Source: Desulfitobacterium hafniense DCB-2
GTDB lineage: Bacteria; Bacillota; Desulfitobacteriia; Desulfitobacteriales; Desulfitobacteriaceae
DNA length: 64,000 nt
Assembly (NCBI RefSeq): GCF_000021925.1
Contig: NC_011830.1
Location: 2,690,501 to 2,754,500 of the forward strand
Direction of reading: 5' to 3'
Of the stretch, positions 25,922 through 34,643 are shown piece by piece. Both the position numbers and the translations under genes were made by a program. Below the pieces are notes generated by a model, which saw nothing but the letters and a program-made list of their open reading frames with translations, searched no databases and was not told where the DNA came from. Each line of letters opens with the position of its first letter. The first letter of the stretch is position 1.

Positions 25922-27499
25922 ATGGGCATGGGTTTTCTAAGTATCATGACCTTACTTCCCATCATCGTCATTTTTCTTCTGATTGCCTGGAGAAATACGC
26001 CTGTTCATATTGCTTCACTGATCGGCTGGGCTCTCTGCGTTATGATTGCTCTGGCCTTTTTCTCAACTTCTCTTGCGGTCAGTATCAGAGCCAGCTTGGC
26101 AGGCGTCGTCCAGTCATTTCCGGTTACTATCGTGTGTGCCGCTACTTTACTGCAAATTTGCTTTATGGAGGAGACCGGTGCGCTAAGGAGAATTTGTACT
26201 TTCTTAAAGACGGTAGCGATTACCAATAAGGCTTCACAAATCATGATCATCAATCTTGGCGCCGGAACCACCTTGGTTTCTGCCGGTGCAACACCGGTGG
26301 CGGTTTTGCCTCCCGTCTTAAGAGGCTTAGGGTATTCCAACTTTATGGCCATTGCTCTCCCGGCCCTTGGCTTTGACGCCCTTTGCACTTACTCCATGCT
26401 TGGTGCCCCACTTGTCGCTTTTTCCGATATAACAGGAGTCTCCCTGATTGAAGCGTCGCAAATATTTGCTCTCTATCTGCCGATCATCTCCACCTTAATC
26501 GCCTTTGCCATGCTGTATTTGGTGGGGGGAACCGAGCTGATGAAGGCAGGATTCTTCCCGGCGCTGTCAGGCGGTTTGATCGCCGGTTTAACAGCGGTCG
26601 CCATAGCCTATGTGCCCGCCCTTCATCCAGGCATCGTCTTAACCGGGGTGATTGCCGGAGTCCTGGTGATCCTGGTTGAATGCCTGTATCTCAAAGTAAA
26701 GGGCTATAAAATTCTTGATCGCAGTGTTCTTAACGATGAGGATTTACAGGTCGAGAAAGAAAGACGTTTATTGGCTGCCTTTTCGCCTTGGCTCCTGACG
26801 ATTAGCCTTTTATTTTTTGTTAATTTCTATCAGCCTGTTCATGATTTCTTAACCCTCCGCCTAGGAATGCCGGTTCAAATCATTCCTGGTCAGAAGATTT
26901 ACCTCCGGGTATTTTGGAACGCTTATTTTTGGGTTTTGGTCGGCACAATCGTTTCCGCCATCTGGTTGAAGCCAACCGGCACCCAAATTAAGGGAAGCCT
27001 GAGCAAGTTTGGCAAGCGGGCACCGAAACCTCTGATCTCCCTGACTGTTTTCTTTGCCCTTGGCTTATTGATGAACAACACCGGGTTACAGCCTGTTGGA
27101 GAGGTTTGGCAGGTTACGGATGCCATGCATAATATGGTTTCCGTTCTGGCCCTCGAATCGGCAAGGATCTTCGGCTGGGTTTATCCATTAATTGTCGCAC
27201 CCCTTGGTCTTTTTGGCGGGTTTGTTACATCCAGTGAAGCTGCCGCCCTGGGGATGTTTGCCAAATACAACTTTATTGCTGCTAAGGAACTCTTCCTGAA
27301 TCCTTTAGTGGTGGCAGCCGCCACTGGGATCGGAGCCGGGCTGGCCAGCGTAATTTCTCCCGGAAAACTTCAAAATGCGGCTGCCGTCATTGATGCAGTA
27401 GGGGAAGAGCAAGCCGTGATCAGAAAGGTTTTCCCAATCTGTCTAGGCATGATCATTGTTGCCTCCCTATTGTGCTTTGTGTTCAGTAAATTTATATAG
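25922..27499 (+). CDS. LctP-type (L-lactate permease family) transporter
   Basis: 525 residues with about 13 hydrophobic segments. The C-terminal block SVISPGKLQNAAAVIDAVGEEQAVIRKV is the family signature region (split as SVISPGKLQNAA and VGEEQAVIRKV), and LFGGFVTSSEAAA matches the conserved glycine-rich loop of lactate/glycolate permeases. It is an integral membrane carrier for a monocarboxylate or similar small acid, probably proton-coupled. Its location in the molybdoenzyme operon suggests it imports the substrate or exports the product. Confidence 0.82.
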   Translation: MGMGFLSIMTLLPIIVIFLLIAWRNTPVHIASLIGWALCVMIALAFFSTSLAVSIRASLAGVVQSFPVTIVCAATLLQICFMEETGALRRICTFLKTVAITNKASQIMIINLGAGTTLVSAGATPVAVLPPVLRGLGYSNFMAIALPALGFDALCTYSMLGAPLVAFSDITGVSLIEASQIFALYLPIISTLIAFAMLYLVGGTELMKAGFFPALSGGLIAGLTAVAIAYVPALHPGIVLTGVIAGVLVILVECLYLKVKGYKILDRSVLNDEDLQVEKERRLLAAFSPWLLTISLLFFVNFYQPVHDFLTLRLGMPVQIIPGQKIYLRVFWNAYFWVLVGTIVSAIWLKPTGTQIKGSLSKFGKRAPKPLISLTVFFALGLLMNNTGLQPVGEVWQVTDAMHNMVSVLALESARIFGWVYPLIVAPLGLFGGFVTSSEAAALGMFAKYNFIAAKELFLNPLVVAAATGIGAGLASVISPGKLQNAAAVIDAVGEEQAVIRKVFPICLGMIIVASLLCFVFSKFI

Positions 27500-27554
27500 A
27501 ACACACGCCCTTGACTTCAATGCTTTTGCTTTTAGCCAGGAAAGTGGGTGAGAA

Positions 27555-27737
27555 ATGCTTTTGACATGTTGGATCTGCAATCCCTATTGCGGACGGTGCA
27601 AGCCCCCTATGCCCAAGCCGGTTAAATGCACCCATTGTGGTAAACACACTATTCCCGATTCAATCGACCCTAAGTGTAAAAAGTGTGGGGCCCGGTTGAC
27701 CGGACCGGAAATTACAGTGACAAGGAGCAATCCATGA
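27555..27737 (+). CDS. Small zinc-ribbon protein 3
   Basis: 60 residues. The N-terminus has an additional CWICNPYCGRC cluster, followed by CTHC at 25-28 and CKKCGA at 41-46. The second half matches the other two small zinc-ribbon proteins of this operon. Its stop overlaps the start of the next gene (ATGA), so they are translationally coupled. Eight cysteines could bind two metals. Confidence 0.72.
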   Translation: MLLTCWICNPYCGRCKPPMPKPVKCTHCGKHTIPDSIDPKCKKCGARLTGPEITVTRSNP

Positions 27738-28870
27738 AATATTGCACAATGATGAAGACCGCTCAAATACTGACGATTGCCTTGGGCGAGAATGGAAAAC
27801 TGTTGGGAGAAACACAAATTTCTCTTTACCAGGCTCCCACGGTGGATTTTAAAACGCTCTTGGCAGGATTGCTGCATGGATTGGGTTCACAGCTGACGGA
27901 TATGGACTTTGCAGGTATTGTGAAAGCCGCTTATTCACCAGAAGTGGGGGAATCAGAAGTGGGTAAAAAGCTGCATCTTCTGGTCACTGAATTGAAAATC
28001 CCTTTGATCAGTGTTTGGTCTTTGGATATGTTAGGGTGGGCGGCTCAGGATTGTGAAAAGGGGCTGGCGGTCATCCAAAACCTGGCTCAATCCCTGTGGT
28101 TTAAAGCCAGCTATCAATGGGATTCCTGCCGGCAGATTCCGGTGTGTTTGGAGGAGCCCCATATTCTGACCACTGAAGAGCTAAGGAAAGAAGTGGAGTT
28201 GGAAGACAACCGAATTTTGGTTAGTGGGGATGCCCTGCCTGCTGCAGAGTATTTAAAAAATAAGGAGAGGAGTCTTCCGGGTTATTATCAATGGCATTAC
28301 GGACTATACAGCGTTCAAGCAGTTTGGCATCAATGGCTGGAATCAGGTCCCGACGAAAAATTTTTTTCACTGTATAAAATCCAGGAAAAAACCAAGGCAA
28401 GAGAATTATCTGCCCATGGTTCTTTAATCATGCGCATGATGTGTGAAGAGGATCTCAAAGATGTGATGAAAATCGAACTAAGATCCTTTCCCTCGCCATG
28501 GTCGCCGTTAGCTTTTGTAACAGAACTCAGGCATAACGAAGATGCTTACTACTTTTGCCTGTATTCCTATGGCATACTTCTGGGTTATCTGGGCGTATGG
28601 CTGATTTTTGATGAAGGGTATATCACAAGATTAGCCATACATCCTGACTTCCGGGCCAAAGGGCATGGCTCATATCTTATCAGGCAAGTGCTGGAATGGA
28701 TGAAACCCCGTGGGGTGAAGCGCTTAAATTTGGAAATCCGCTCCTCAAATACACTTGCCTGCAGCTTCTATAAGAAGCTAGGATTCTTGCCCCGAGCTAC
28801 CAAGCAAGCATATTACACCGATCCGCCTGAAGATGCTATGGTGATGACTTTGGATCTTAATTGTCCGTAG
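27734..28870 (+). CDS. TsaB-like/RimI-like fusion acetyltransferase
   Basis: 378 residues from the ATG at 27734 (CAAGGAG six bases upstream). The N-terminal 220 residues resemble a degenerate TsaB: ILTIALGENGKLLGE and a following LLHGLG region, but the ATP/metal-binding Asp of the ASKHA motif appears lost. The C-terminal 150 residues are a GNAT of the RimI type (RMMCEEDLKDVMKIELRSF, ITRLAIHPDFRAKGHGSYL, and a conserved LEIRSSNTLACSFYKKLGF). Canonical TsaB and RimI act on tRNA t6A and ribosomal S18. This copy sits inside a catabolic operon, so it may acetylate a protein of the module. Confidence 0.78.
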   Translation: MKYCTMMKTAQILTIALGENGKLLGETQISLYQAPTVDFKTLLAGLLHGLGSQLTDMDFAGIVKAAYSPEVGESEVGKKLHLLVTELKIPLISVWSLDMLGWAAQDCEKGLAVIQNLAQSLWFKASYQWDSCRQIPVCLEEPHILTTEELRKEVELEDNRILVSGDALPAAEYLKNKERSLPGYYQWHYGLYSVQAVWHQWLESGPDEKFFSLYKIQEKTKARELSAHGSLIMRMMCEEDLKDVMKIELRSFPSPWSPLAFVTELRHNEDAYYFCLYSYGILLGYLGVWLIFDEGYITRLAIHPDFRAKGHGSYLIRQVLEWMKPRGVKRLNLEIRSSNTLACSFYKKLGFLPRATKQAYYTDPPEDAMVMTLDLNCP

Positions 28871-28912
28871 TGAAGGTCACTATCCGTACCGTTTAGAAAG
28901 TGAGGGAATTGA

Positions 28913-30253
28913 ATGGACAATTCCAAGCGAAGTTCTATGCTTCGCAAATTGAAAATTTTACAATGGCCCATGTATGTCATTTGCGTTTTATGCTATATGC
29001 TTACTTTGTTCCATCGGATTACGCCGGCTATTATGGGACCCGATTTAATGGCAGACCTTTCCCTGGGTGCGGTTGCCTTCGGCTTCATGGGCATGGCCTT
29101 TACCTGGATCTATGCCTTTGCTCAAGCCCCGGTAGGCACTATGCTGGATAGTTTAGGCGCCCGCCGGGGACTGACGGCAATTCTTATGATAGCGGCCATT
29201 GGCTCACTGGTCTTCAGCCTTGCTGAAAATTTTACAGTGTTAATTATCGGTAGAATCCTTCTGGCAGTAGCCGTGTCTGGTTTTTTGATCGGTGGGGCAA
29301 AAATAATCTCTGCTTGGTTTACGACCCGTCAATATCCAATGCTTTGGGGAATATTTATGGGACTGGGTTCTTTGGGCAGCGTCCTGGGCACAGCGCCGCT
29401 AAGGACATTAATGAGTTTTGCAGGGTGGAGAACAGCTTTATTCGGCATAGCAGTTTTTTCCTTGATATTGGCAGTGGTAACGTATATCTTATTGAGAGAT
29501 AAGCCGGCGGAACGAGGGTTGCTTACACCGGATGAACTCCATGGGGAAACTGCAGTGGTTGCCGCCATAAGCGAAGAAGCCGGGCAAGAAAAGGTTCCCT
29601 TTACTGCCGTACTCAAAATGCCTGTCTTATGGTTAATCGGTTTACTGTCTCTCGGTGTGAACTCCAGTTCACAGACTTTCGGCTCCATGTGGGAAGGCAT
29701 CTATCTGACCGATGCCCTGGCATTATCCAAGGAGGCCAGTGGGGATATTCTGTCCTGGTACGCATGGGGGCTCTTTGCAGGATGTATCCTAAGCGGTGCA
29801 GTGGTCAGAAAGATTGGCTCCAAGAAAACCATGGTATTGGGTTGTATTTTGTTTTTGTTTAACTGGCTATGGATTGCTTTGCAGCCGGCAACCATAAGCA
29901 TTACAGAGTTAAGCTTTTTTAATTTCTTAATGGGGGCATTACAGATGCTGGTCATCTCCACCACATTTATTTATATTCGTGAAGTCATGCCCACATCCCG
30001 TTTAGGGACTGCGATGGGAATCGTGAACAGCTTTGCCTGGATTTTTGGAGCAGGACTTTTTCAACAGATTTGGGGAATTATCATCAATGCCGTTTCTGAT
30101 GGGATAAAGCCATATCCCGTATATGCATTTCAAGTAACCCTTTGGCTTCAGGTGATCATGATCTGTTTAGGCGTCATTTGTTCTATTGTCCTTTACCGGA
30201 AAGATTTTGGAGGAAAAGAAAAAAGTGTAAAGCTAACGAATCATGCAGTGTAA
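28913..30253 (+). CDS. MFS transporter
   Basis: 446 residues with about 12 membrane helices and the loop 2-3 motif (APVGTMLDSLGARRGL) typical of the major facilitator superfamily, OFA/NarK-like in appearance. GAGGG lies six bases before the ATG. It is the last gene of the sigma-54 cluster and ends at a strong terminator. It is probably a second carrier for substrate or product of the molybdoenzyme. Confidence 0.85.
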   Translation: MDNSKRSSMLRKLKILQWPMYVICVLCYMLTLFHRITPAIMGPDLMADLSLGAVAFGFMGMAFTWIYAFAQAPVGTMLDSLGARRGLTAILMIAAIGSLVFSLAENFTVLIIGRILLAVAVSGFLIGGAKIISAWFTTRQYPMLWGIFMGLGSLGSVLGTAPLRTLMSFAGWRTALFGIAVFSLILAVVTYILLRDKPAERGLLTPDELHGETAVVAAISEEAGQEKVPFTAVLKMPVLWLIGLLSLGVNSSSQTFGSMWEGIYLTDALALSKEASGDILSWYAWGLFAGCILSGAVVRKIGSKKTMVLGCILFLFNWLWIALQPATISITELSFFNFLMGALQMLVISTTFIYIREVMPTSRLGTAMGIVNSFAWIFGAGLFQQIWGIIINAVSDGIKPYPVYAFQVTLWLQVIMICLGVICSIVLYRKDFGGKEKSVKLTNHAV

Positions 30254-30329
30254 ACCAGCTTTTAATTGTCAGCCAAGAGATTTATGTTGATTCAATTAAA
30301 TCAGGATAAGGAAACTGCAGAAAGCAGCG

Positions 30330-30364
30330 ATCTGGCGGGCGATGTTATGCCCGTCAGATTTTTA
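30330..30364 (+). terminator. Terminator of the molybdoenzyme cluster
   Basis: ATCTGGCGGGC / GCCCGTCAGAT (one mismatch) with an eight-base loop, followed by TTTTTA. Confidence 0.8.
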
Positions 30365-30445
30365 TGACTGCTCAACCGTTTGCTGGTTGCTTAAAAAGTA
30401 TAACAATAAACCCAAAAGAATTGTTATATATAAGGAGTTTTTTTC

Positions 30446-30474
30446 TTGCGATTTTTATAGGGTAGATTTATACT
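30446..30474 (+). promoter_or_regulatory. Promoter of the DAHP synthase gene
   Basis: TTGCGA, a 17-base spacer and TATACT fit sigma-A, about 50 bases before the ATG. Confidence 0.55.
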
Positions 30475-30524
30475 TGTAACTATATCAGTTTGCCATATAT
30501 GGAGAAGAGTAGAGGTGTTGATCT

Positions 30525-31553
30525 ATGAGTATGAATTTTATCAAGAAATTACCGCCGGCGGAAGAAATTATTGCCCATTTGCCTTTAAGCAAAGAAGTGG
30601 CTGAGCTCCGGGACAAACGGGTGGACGAGATGAAGAAGATCCTGACCAATGAAGATCAACGGTTCTTATTGATTGTCGGTCCTTGCTCCGCCGATCATGA
30701 AGATCCCGTTTGTGAGTATATTGAACGATTGGCCAAAGTCCAGGAAAAGGTCAAGGATACCCTCCTCATCGTGCCCCGGATCTATACCAACAAACCCCGG
30801 ACCACAGGGGAAGGGTATAAAGGGATGGTTCATCAGCCGGACCCGGAAAAGGCCCCGGATATGTGCGAGGGTATTAAAGCCATTCGCCGCTTGCATATCC
30901 GCGCCATATCGGAATTTGGGATGCCGGCTGCTGACGAGATGCTCTATCCGGAGAATTACAGCTATCTTGCCGATGTCCTGGGTTACGTGGCCATCGGAGC
31001 CCGTTCCGTGGAAAATCAACAGCATCGCCTTACCGTCAGCGGTGTTGAACTTCCGGTGGGCATGAAAAACCCCACCAGCGGCGATATGACCGTGATGTTT
31101 AATTCATTGATTGCAGCACACAGCAATCATTCTTTCATCTACAATGGCTGGGAAGTTGAAACCACTGGGAACCCTTATGCTCACGCCGTGTTAAGAGGGG
31201 CTGTGAATGCCAATGGTGAAAATATCCCCAATTATCATTTTGAAGACCTGATTCGGACCGCTCGGGAATATGAAAGACTGGAATTGGTTAATCCGGCCAT
31301 TATCGTGGATGTGAATCATGCCAACTCCATGAAGTGCTTTTATGAGCAGCCCCGTATTTCCGGCGAGGTGCTGTACAGCCGTAGGTATGATTCCCTGCTG
31401 AAGAAGATGATCAAAGGGCTGATGATCGAGAGCTATCTGGAGGAAGGAAGGCAGGGCATCGGGGAAAACATCTATGGAAAATCCATTACGGATGCTTGCT
31501 TAGGCTGGGAGAGCACGGAGAAGTTGATTTACTCTATAGCTGAAAATGTCTAA
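30525..31553 (+). CDS. 3-deoxy-7-phosphoheptulonate synthase (class I, AroG/AroF type)
   Basis: 342 residues, the typical length of the E. coli-type class I alpha enzymes. Conserved motifs include LLIVGPCSADHEDP, a substrate-binding RIYTNKPRTT, GARSVENQQHR and VDVNHANSMKC. It condenses phosphoenolpyruvate with erythrose 4-phosphate at the entry of the shikimate pathway. The feedback specificity (Phe, Tyr or Trp) cannot be read. It is a single-gene unit between the MFS gene and the TPP riboswitch. ATG with GTGTT region upstream; the ribosome site is weak (AGAGGTG). Confidence 0.95.
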   Translation: MSMNFIKKLPPAEEIIAHLPLSKEVAELRDKRVDEMKKILTNEDQRFLLIVGPCSADHEDPVCEYIERLAKVQEKVKDTLLIVPRIYTNKPRTTGEGYKGMVHQPDPEKAPDMCEGIKAIRRLHIRAISEFGMPAADEMLYPENYSYLADVLGYVAIGARSVENQQHRLTVSGVELPVGMKNPTSGDMTVMFNSLIAAHSNHSFIYNGWEVETTGNPYAHAVLRGAVNANGENIPNYHFEDLIRTAREYERLELVNPAIIVDVNHANSMKCFYEQPRISGEVLYSRRYDSLLKKMIKGLMIESYLEEGRQGIGENIYGKSITDACLGWESTEKLIYSIAENV

Positions 31554-31626
31554 AATCAGCCGGTTCTCTTTTAATTCCGTATAACATGTGATATACTTTA
31601 GGTGCCAATAATTGTAACTGCATAAT

Positions 31627-31723
31627 CACTAGGGGGGCCGAATAAGGTCGGCTGAGATAAAGGACCCAAGAATCCTTTGACCCTTAACCTGATCTGGGTA
31701 ATGCCAGCGTAGGGAAGGTGGAT
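31627..31723 (+). promoter_or_regulatory. TPP (THI-box) riboswitch
   Basis: The conserved parts are all present: AGGGGGGCC, GGCTGAGATAAAGGACC, CCTTTGACCC, ACCTGATCTGGGTAATGCC and AGCGTAGGGAA. It lies 100 bases before thiC and a terminator hairpin follows at 31744. Bound thiamine pyrophosphate should switch off the thi operon. Confidence 0.96.
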
Positions 31724-31743
31724 AATAACGATATGTTTATTAG

Positions 31744-31773
31744 AATACAGACCTACCCGGTCTGTATTTTTTA
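31744..31773 (+). terminator. TPP riboswitch expression-platform terminator
   Basis: AATACAGAC / GTCTGTATT with a seven-base loop followed by T5, directly after the aptamer. Confidence 0.82.
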
Positions 31774-31822
31774 TATCCGCCTTTTTTATATTTTTATTTA
31801 TATTAAGGAAGGTGTGGTTTCA

Positions 31823-33121
31823 TTGACTCAACTGCAAGAAGCAAGAAAAGGAATCATTACTCCGGAAATGGTCCAAGCAGCTGAATTGGAGGGAATTACC
31901 GGGGAGGAACTGAGGCAGAAGATCGCCATAGGGGAAGCGGTTTTACCCTGCAACATCAACCATCAGGGACTTCGTCCCATGGCAGTCGGCAAGGGTCTGT
32001 CTACGAAAGTGAACGCCAACATCGGAACCTCCGATGCCTATCCGGAGCTAGCCCCTGAGCTGAGCAAACTGGAGATTGCTGTGGCGGCCGGTGTCCATTC
32101 CATCATGGATTTAAGTACAGGCGGAGATATTGATGAGATCAGAAGAAGGATTATCCAGGATAGTCCGGTCATGGTGGGAACGGTGCCTTTATACCAGGTC
32201 ATGGTGGATACTCACAAGGCCGGCCGGGGCTTAGTGGAAATGACGGATGACGAAATCTTCGCCGGGATCGAGAAACACTGCCGGGACGGAGCTGATTTTA
32301 TCACGGTTCACTGTGGCGTAACCTTAGAGGTCATTCAGGAACTCCGGGAACAGGGACGGGTGATGGATATCGTCTCTCGGGGCGGGTCCTTTATTACCGC
32401 CTGGATGCTGCATCATCAGCGACAAAACCCCCTTTTCGAGCAGTACGACCGCCTGTTAAACATCGCTTTGCACTATGATGTTACTCTGAGTCTGGGAGAT
32501 GGCCTCCGGCCAGGTTGCTTAGCCGACGCCACAGACGGCCCCCAAATTAAAGAACTGATCACTCTGGGAAGCTTGGTCAAACGGGCTCAGGAAGCAGGGG
32601 TGCAGGTTATGGTCGAAGGCCCTGGACATGTTCCTCTCCATCAGATTGAAACGAATATGCAGTTGGCAAAGACCCTCTGCCATAATGCTCCTTTCTATGT
32701 CTTAGGCCCTTTGGTCACCGATGTGGCTCCGGGATATGATCATATTACATCAGCTATTGGCGGAGCTATCGCAGCTTCCAGCGGTGCGGACTTCCTCTGC
32801 TATGTCACCCCTGCGGAGCATCTTGGTTTGCCTACGGAGGAGGATGTCAAAGAAGGGGTGATCGCTGCCCGCATCGCAGCTCATGCAGCCGATCTGGTTA
32901 AAGGCATTAAAGGAGCCTGGGAATGGGATCTGGAAATGGCCAAAGCCCGCAAAGCCTTGGATTGGCCAAAACAAATCCAGCTGTCCATTGATCCGGAAAA
33001 AGCGGGGCGAATGCGAAAAGCCAAAAATGAAGACAGCCAGGAGCGCTGCACCATGTGCGGAAAATTCTGCGCCTATCAATTAATCAGCGACTATATGGGG
33101 ACACCTTTTAAAGGCTGCTAA
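31823..33121 (+). CDS. thiC: Phosphomethylpyrimidine synthase
   Basis: 432 residues from a TTG at 31823 preceded by AAGGAAGG; a longer frame from a GTG at 31718 overlaps the riboswitch and is rejected. ThiC converts AIR to HMP-P by radical SAM chemistry. The C-terminal cluster motif reads CTMCGKFC, C-x2-C-x3-C, one residue shorter than the common C-x2-C-x4-C of ThiC. The body motifs CNINHQGLRPMAVGKG, NANIGTSDAYPE and DVAPGYDHITSAIGGA are typical. It heads the thi operon behind the TPP riboswitch. Confidence 0.95.
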   Translation: MTQLQEARKGIITPEMVQAAELEGITGEELRQKIAIGEAVLPCNINHQGLRPMAVGKGLSTKVNANIGTSDAYPELAPELSKLEIAVAAGVHSIMDLSTGGDIDEIRRRIIQDSPVMVGTVPLYQVMVDTHKAGRGLVEMTDDEIFAGIEKHCRDGADFITVHCGVTLEVIQELREQGRVMDIVSRGGSFITAWMLHHQRQNPLFEQYDRLLNIALHYDVTLSLGDGLRPGCLADATDGPQIKELITLGSLVKRAQEAGVQVMVEGPGHVPLHQIETNMQLAKTLCHNAPFYVLGPLVTDVAPGYDHITSAIGGAIAASSGADFLCYVTPAEHLGLPTEEDVKEGVIAARIAAHAADLVKGIKGAWEWDLEMAKARKALDWPKQIQLSIDPEKAGRMRKAKNEDSQERCTMCGKFCAYQLISDYMGTPFKGC

Positions 33122-33225
33122 AAAACGCTGATCTTACTTAGGTAAGACAAAAAGCTCTCAAACTTAGGAAATCAATTTACGGGAATTGAATAATAAAATT
33201 TTAAAGGAAAAGAAGGTGTAGGATC

Positions 33226-34029
33226 ATGAAAGAAAAACTAACAAAAGCTCTTCAAGCCCTCAAACACAAAACCCCCCTGGTCCATGCCATTACCAATGTT
33301 GTTACGGTCAACGACTGCGCTAATAGTTTGCTGGCTGTGGGAGCATCACCGGCTATGTGCGAAGCAGCGGATGAAGTGTTCGAGTTCAGCCAGCTTGCCG
33401 GCTCCTTGTATCTTAACTTAGGAACCTTAACCAAGGAACAGGAAATGGCAGCTTATCTGGCCATCCGGGGAGCAACCTTAAAAGGGATTCCGGTGATCCT
33501 TGATCCGGTAGCCTGCGGAGCCATTCCCCGTAAAAAAGCAACGATTGAAAGGCTGGGGCATTTTGGCCGCTTTACGGTAATCAAAGGGAATTTGGGCGAG
33601 GTCAAGGCTTTGGCCGGATTGGCAGCCCGGGTCAGAGGAGTGGATTCCCTGGATGAAGGGAATGATGGCCTGGAAGCTTGTCAAAGCCTGGCCAGAGCTT
33701 ATGGCTGCGTCGTGGCGGCCACCGGGAAAGTGGATATCGTTGCCGATGGACAAAGAGCCTGCTTGATCGAAAATGGGACAGAGATGCTGACCCGGATCAC
33801 GGGGGCCGGCTGCATGGCCGGGGCCTTGGTGGCCGGTTTTTGCGGAGCTTATGAAGACGCCTTCGGAGCAACGGTTGCCGCTTTGCTGACCATGTCTCTG
33901 GCGGGAGAATTAGCTCAGGAGACCTCCGGCGGGGAATTGCCGGGAACATTCCGGGCTCACCTTATCGACCAGCTCAGCCTGGTGGATGAGGCACTGATCG
34001 AGAAAAGGGGGCGGGTGCAATGGCTGTAG
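33226..34029 (+). CDS. thiM: Hydroxyethylthiazole kinase
   Basis: 267 residues. It shows THZ kinase motifs: HAITNVVTVNDCAN near the start, ILDPVACGA, and GAGCMAGALVAGF near residue 190 in the ATP-binding region. It phosphorylates the thiazole alcohol in the salvage branch. GAAGGTG lies upstream of the ATG and the gene overlaps thiE by ten bases. Confidence 0.94.
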   Translation: MKEKLTKALQALKHKTPLVHAITNVVTVNDCANSLLAVGASPAMCEAADEVFEFSQLAGSLYLNLGTLTKEQEMAAYLAIRGATLKGIPVILDPVACGAIPRKKATIERLGHFGRFTVIKGNLGEVKALAGLAARVRGVDSLDEGNDGLEACQSLARAYGCVVAATGKVDIVADGQRACLIENGTEMLTRITGAGCMAGALVAGFCGAYEDAFGATVAALLTMSLAGELAQETSGGELPGTFRAHLIDQLSLVDEALIEKRGRVQWL

Positions 34030-34643
34030 ATTATAGCCTTTACCTGGTCACGGATCGAATCCTGGTCGGGCCGAAAGATTTTTTATTATCCATAAGAAAA
34101 GCTCTGGAGGGTGGAGTGACGTTGCTCCAATTGCGGGAGAAAGAGACAAATTCCCGGGAGTTTTATGACATTGGGGTGAAAGTAAAAGAGCTGGCGGCGG
34201 AATTCGGAGTACCCCTGATCATCAATGATCGGGTGGACCTGGCCTTGGCCCTGGATGCCGACGGGGTGCATGTGGGCCAACAGGATCTGCCCCTGGCCAA
34301 AGTCCGGAATATAATCGGCCCTGACAAAATCCTCGGCTATTCTGTTTCCAGTCTGGAAGAAGCGCTCCAGGGAGAGAGGATGGGGGCGGATTATCTGGGG
34401 GCCGGTCCGGTATTTCCTACGGGAAGCAAAAAGGATGCTGCAGAAGCCATCGGCTTAGCAAAGCTTAAGGAAATCAAAGCCGGCGTTAGTCTTCCCGTTG
34501 TTGGCATCGGCGGCATCGGAGCAGCAAACCTCAGGGTGGTGAAAGAGACGGGGATTGACGGAGTTTCGGTGATCTCAGCCATTCTAAGCCAGGAAGATCC
34601 TTGCGCCGCCGCCAAGGGGTTGGTGGATTTATGGAGGAATTGA
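34020..34643 (+). CDS. thiE: Thiamine-phosphate synthase
   Basis: 207 residues, standard for the TIM-barrel enzyme that joins HMP-PP and thiazole phosphate. Motifs LLQLREKETNSREFYDI, INDRVDLAL, ADGVHVGQQDLP and VVGIGGIGAANL are intact. It overlaps thiM upstream by 10 bases and the HAD gene downstream by 13. Confidence 0.95.
   Translation: MAVDYSLYLVTDRILVGPKDFLLSIRKALEGGVTLLQLREKETNSREFYDIGVKVKELAAEFGVPLIINDRVDLALALDADGVHVGQQDLPLAKVRNIIGPDKILGYSVSSLEEALQGERMGADYLGAGPVFPTGSKKDAAEAIGLAKLKEIKAGVSLPVVGIGGIGAANLRVVKETGIDGVSVISAILSQEDPCAAAKGLVDLWRN

Noticed and set aside
31718..31822. N-terminal extension of ThiC from a GTG at 31718
   Set aside because: It would begin in the TPP riboswitch and run through its terminator; AAGGAAGG before the TTG at 31823 explains the normal start.
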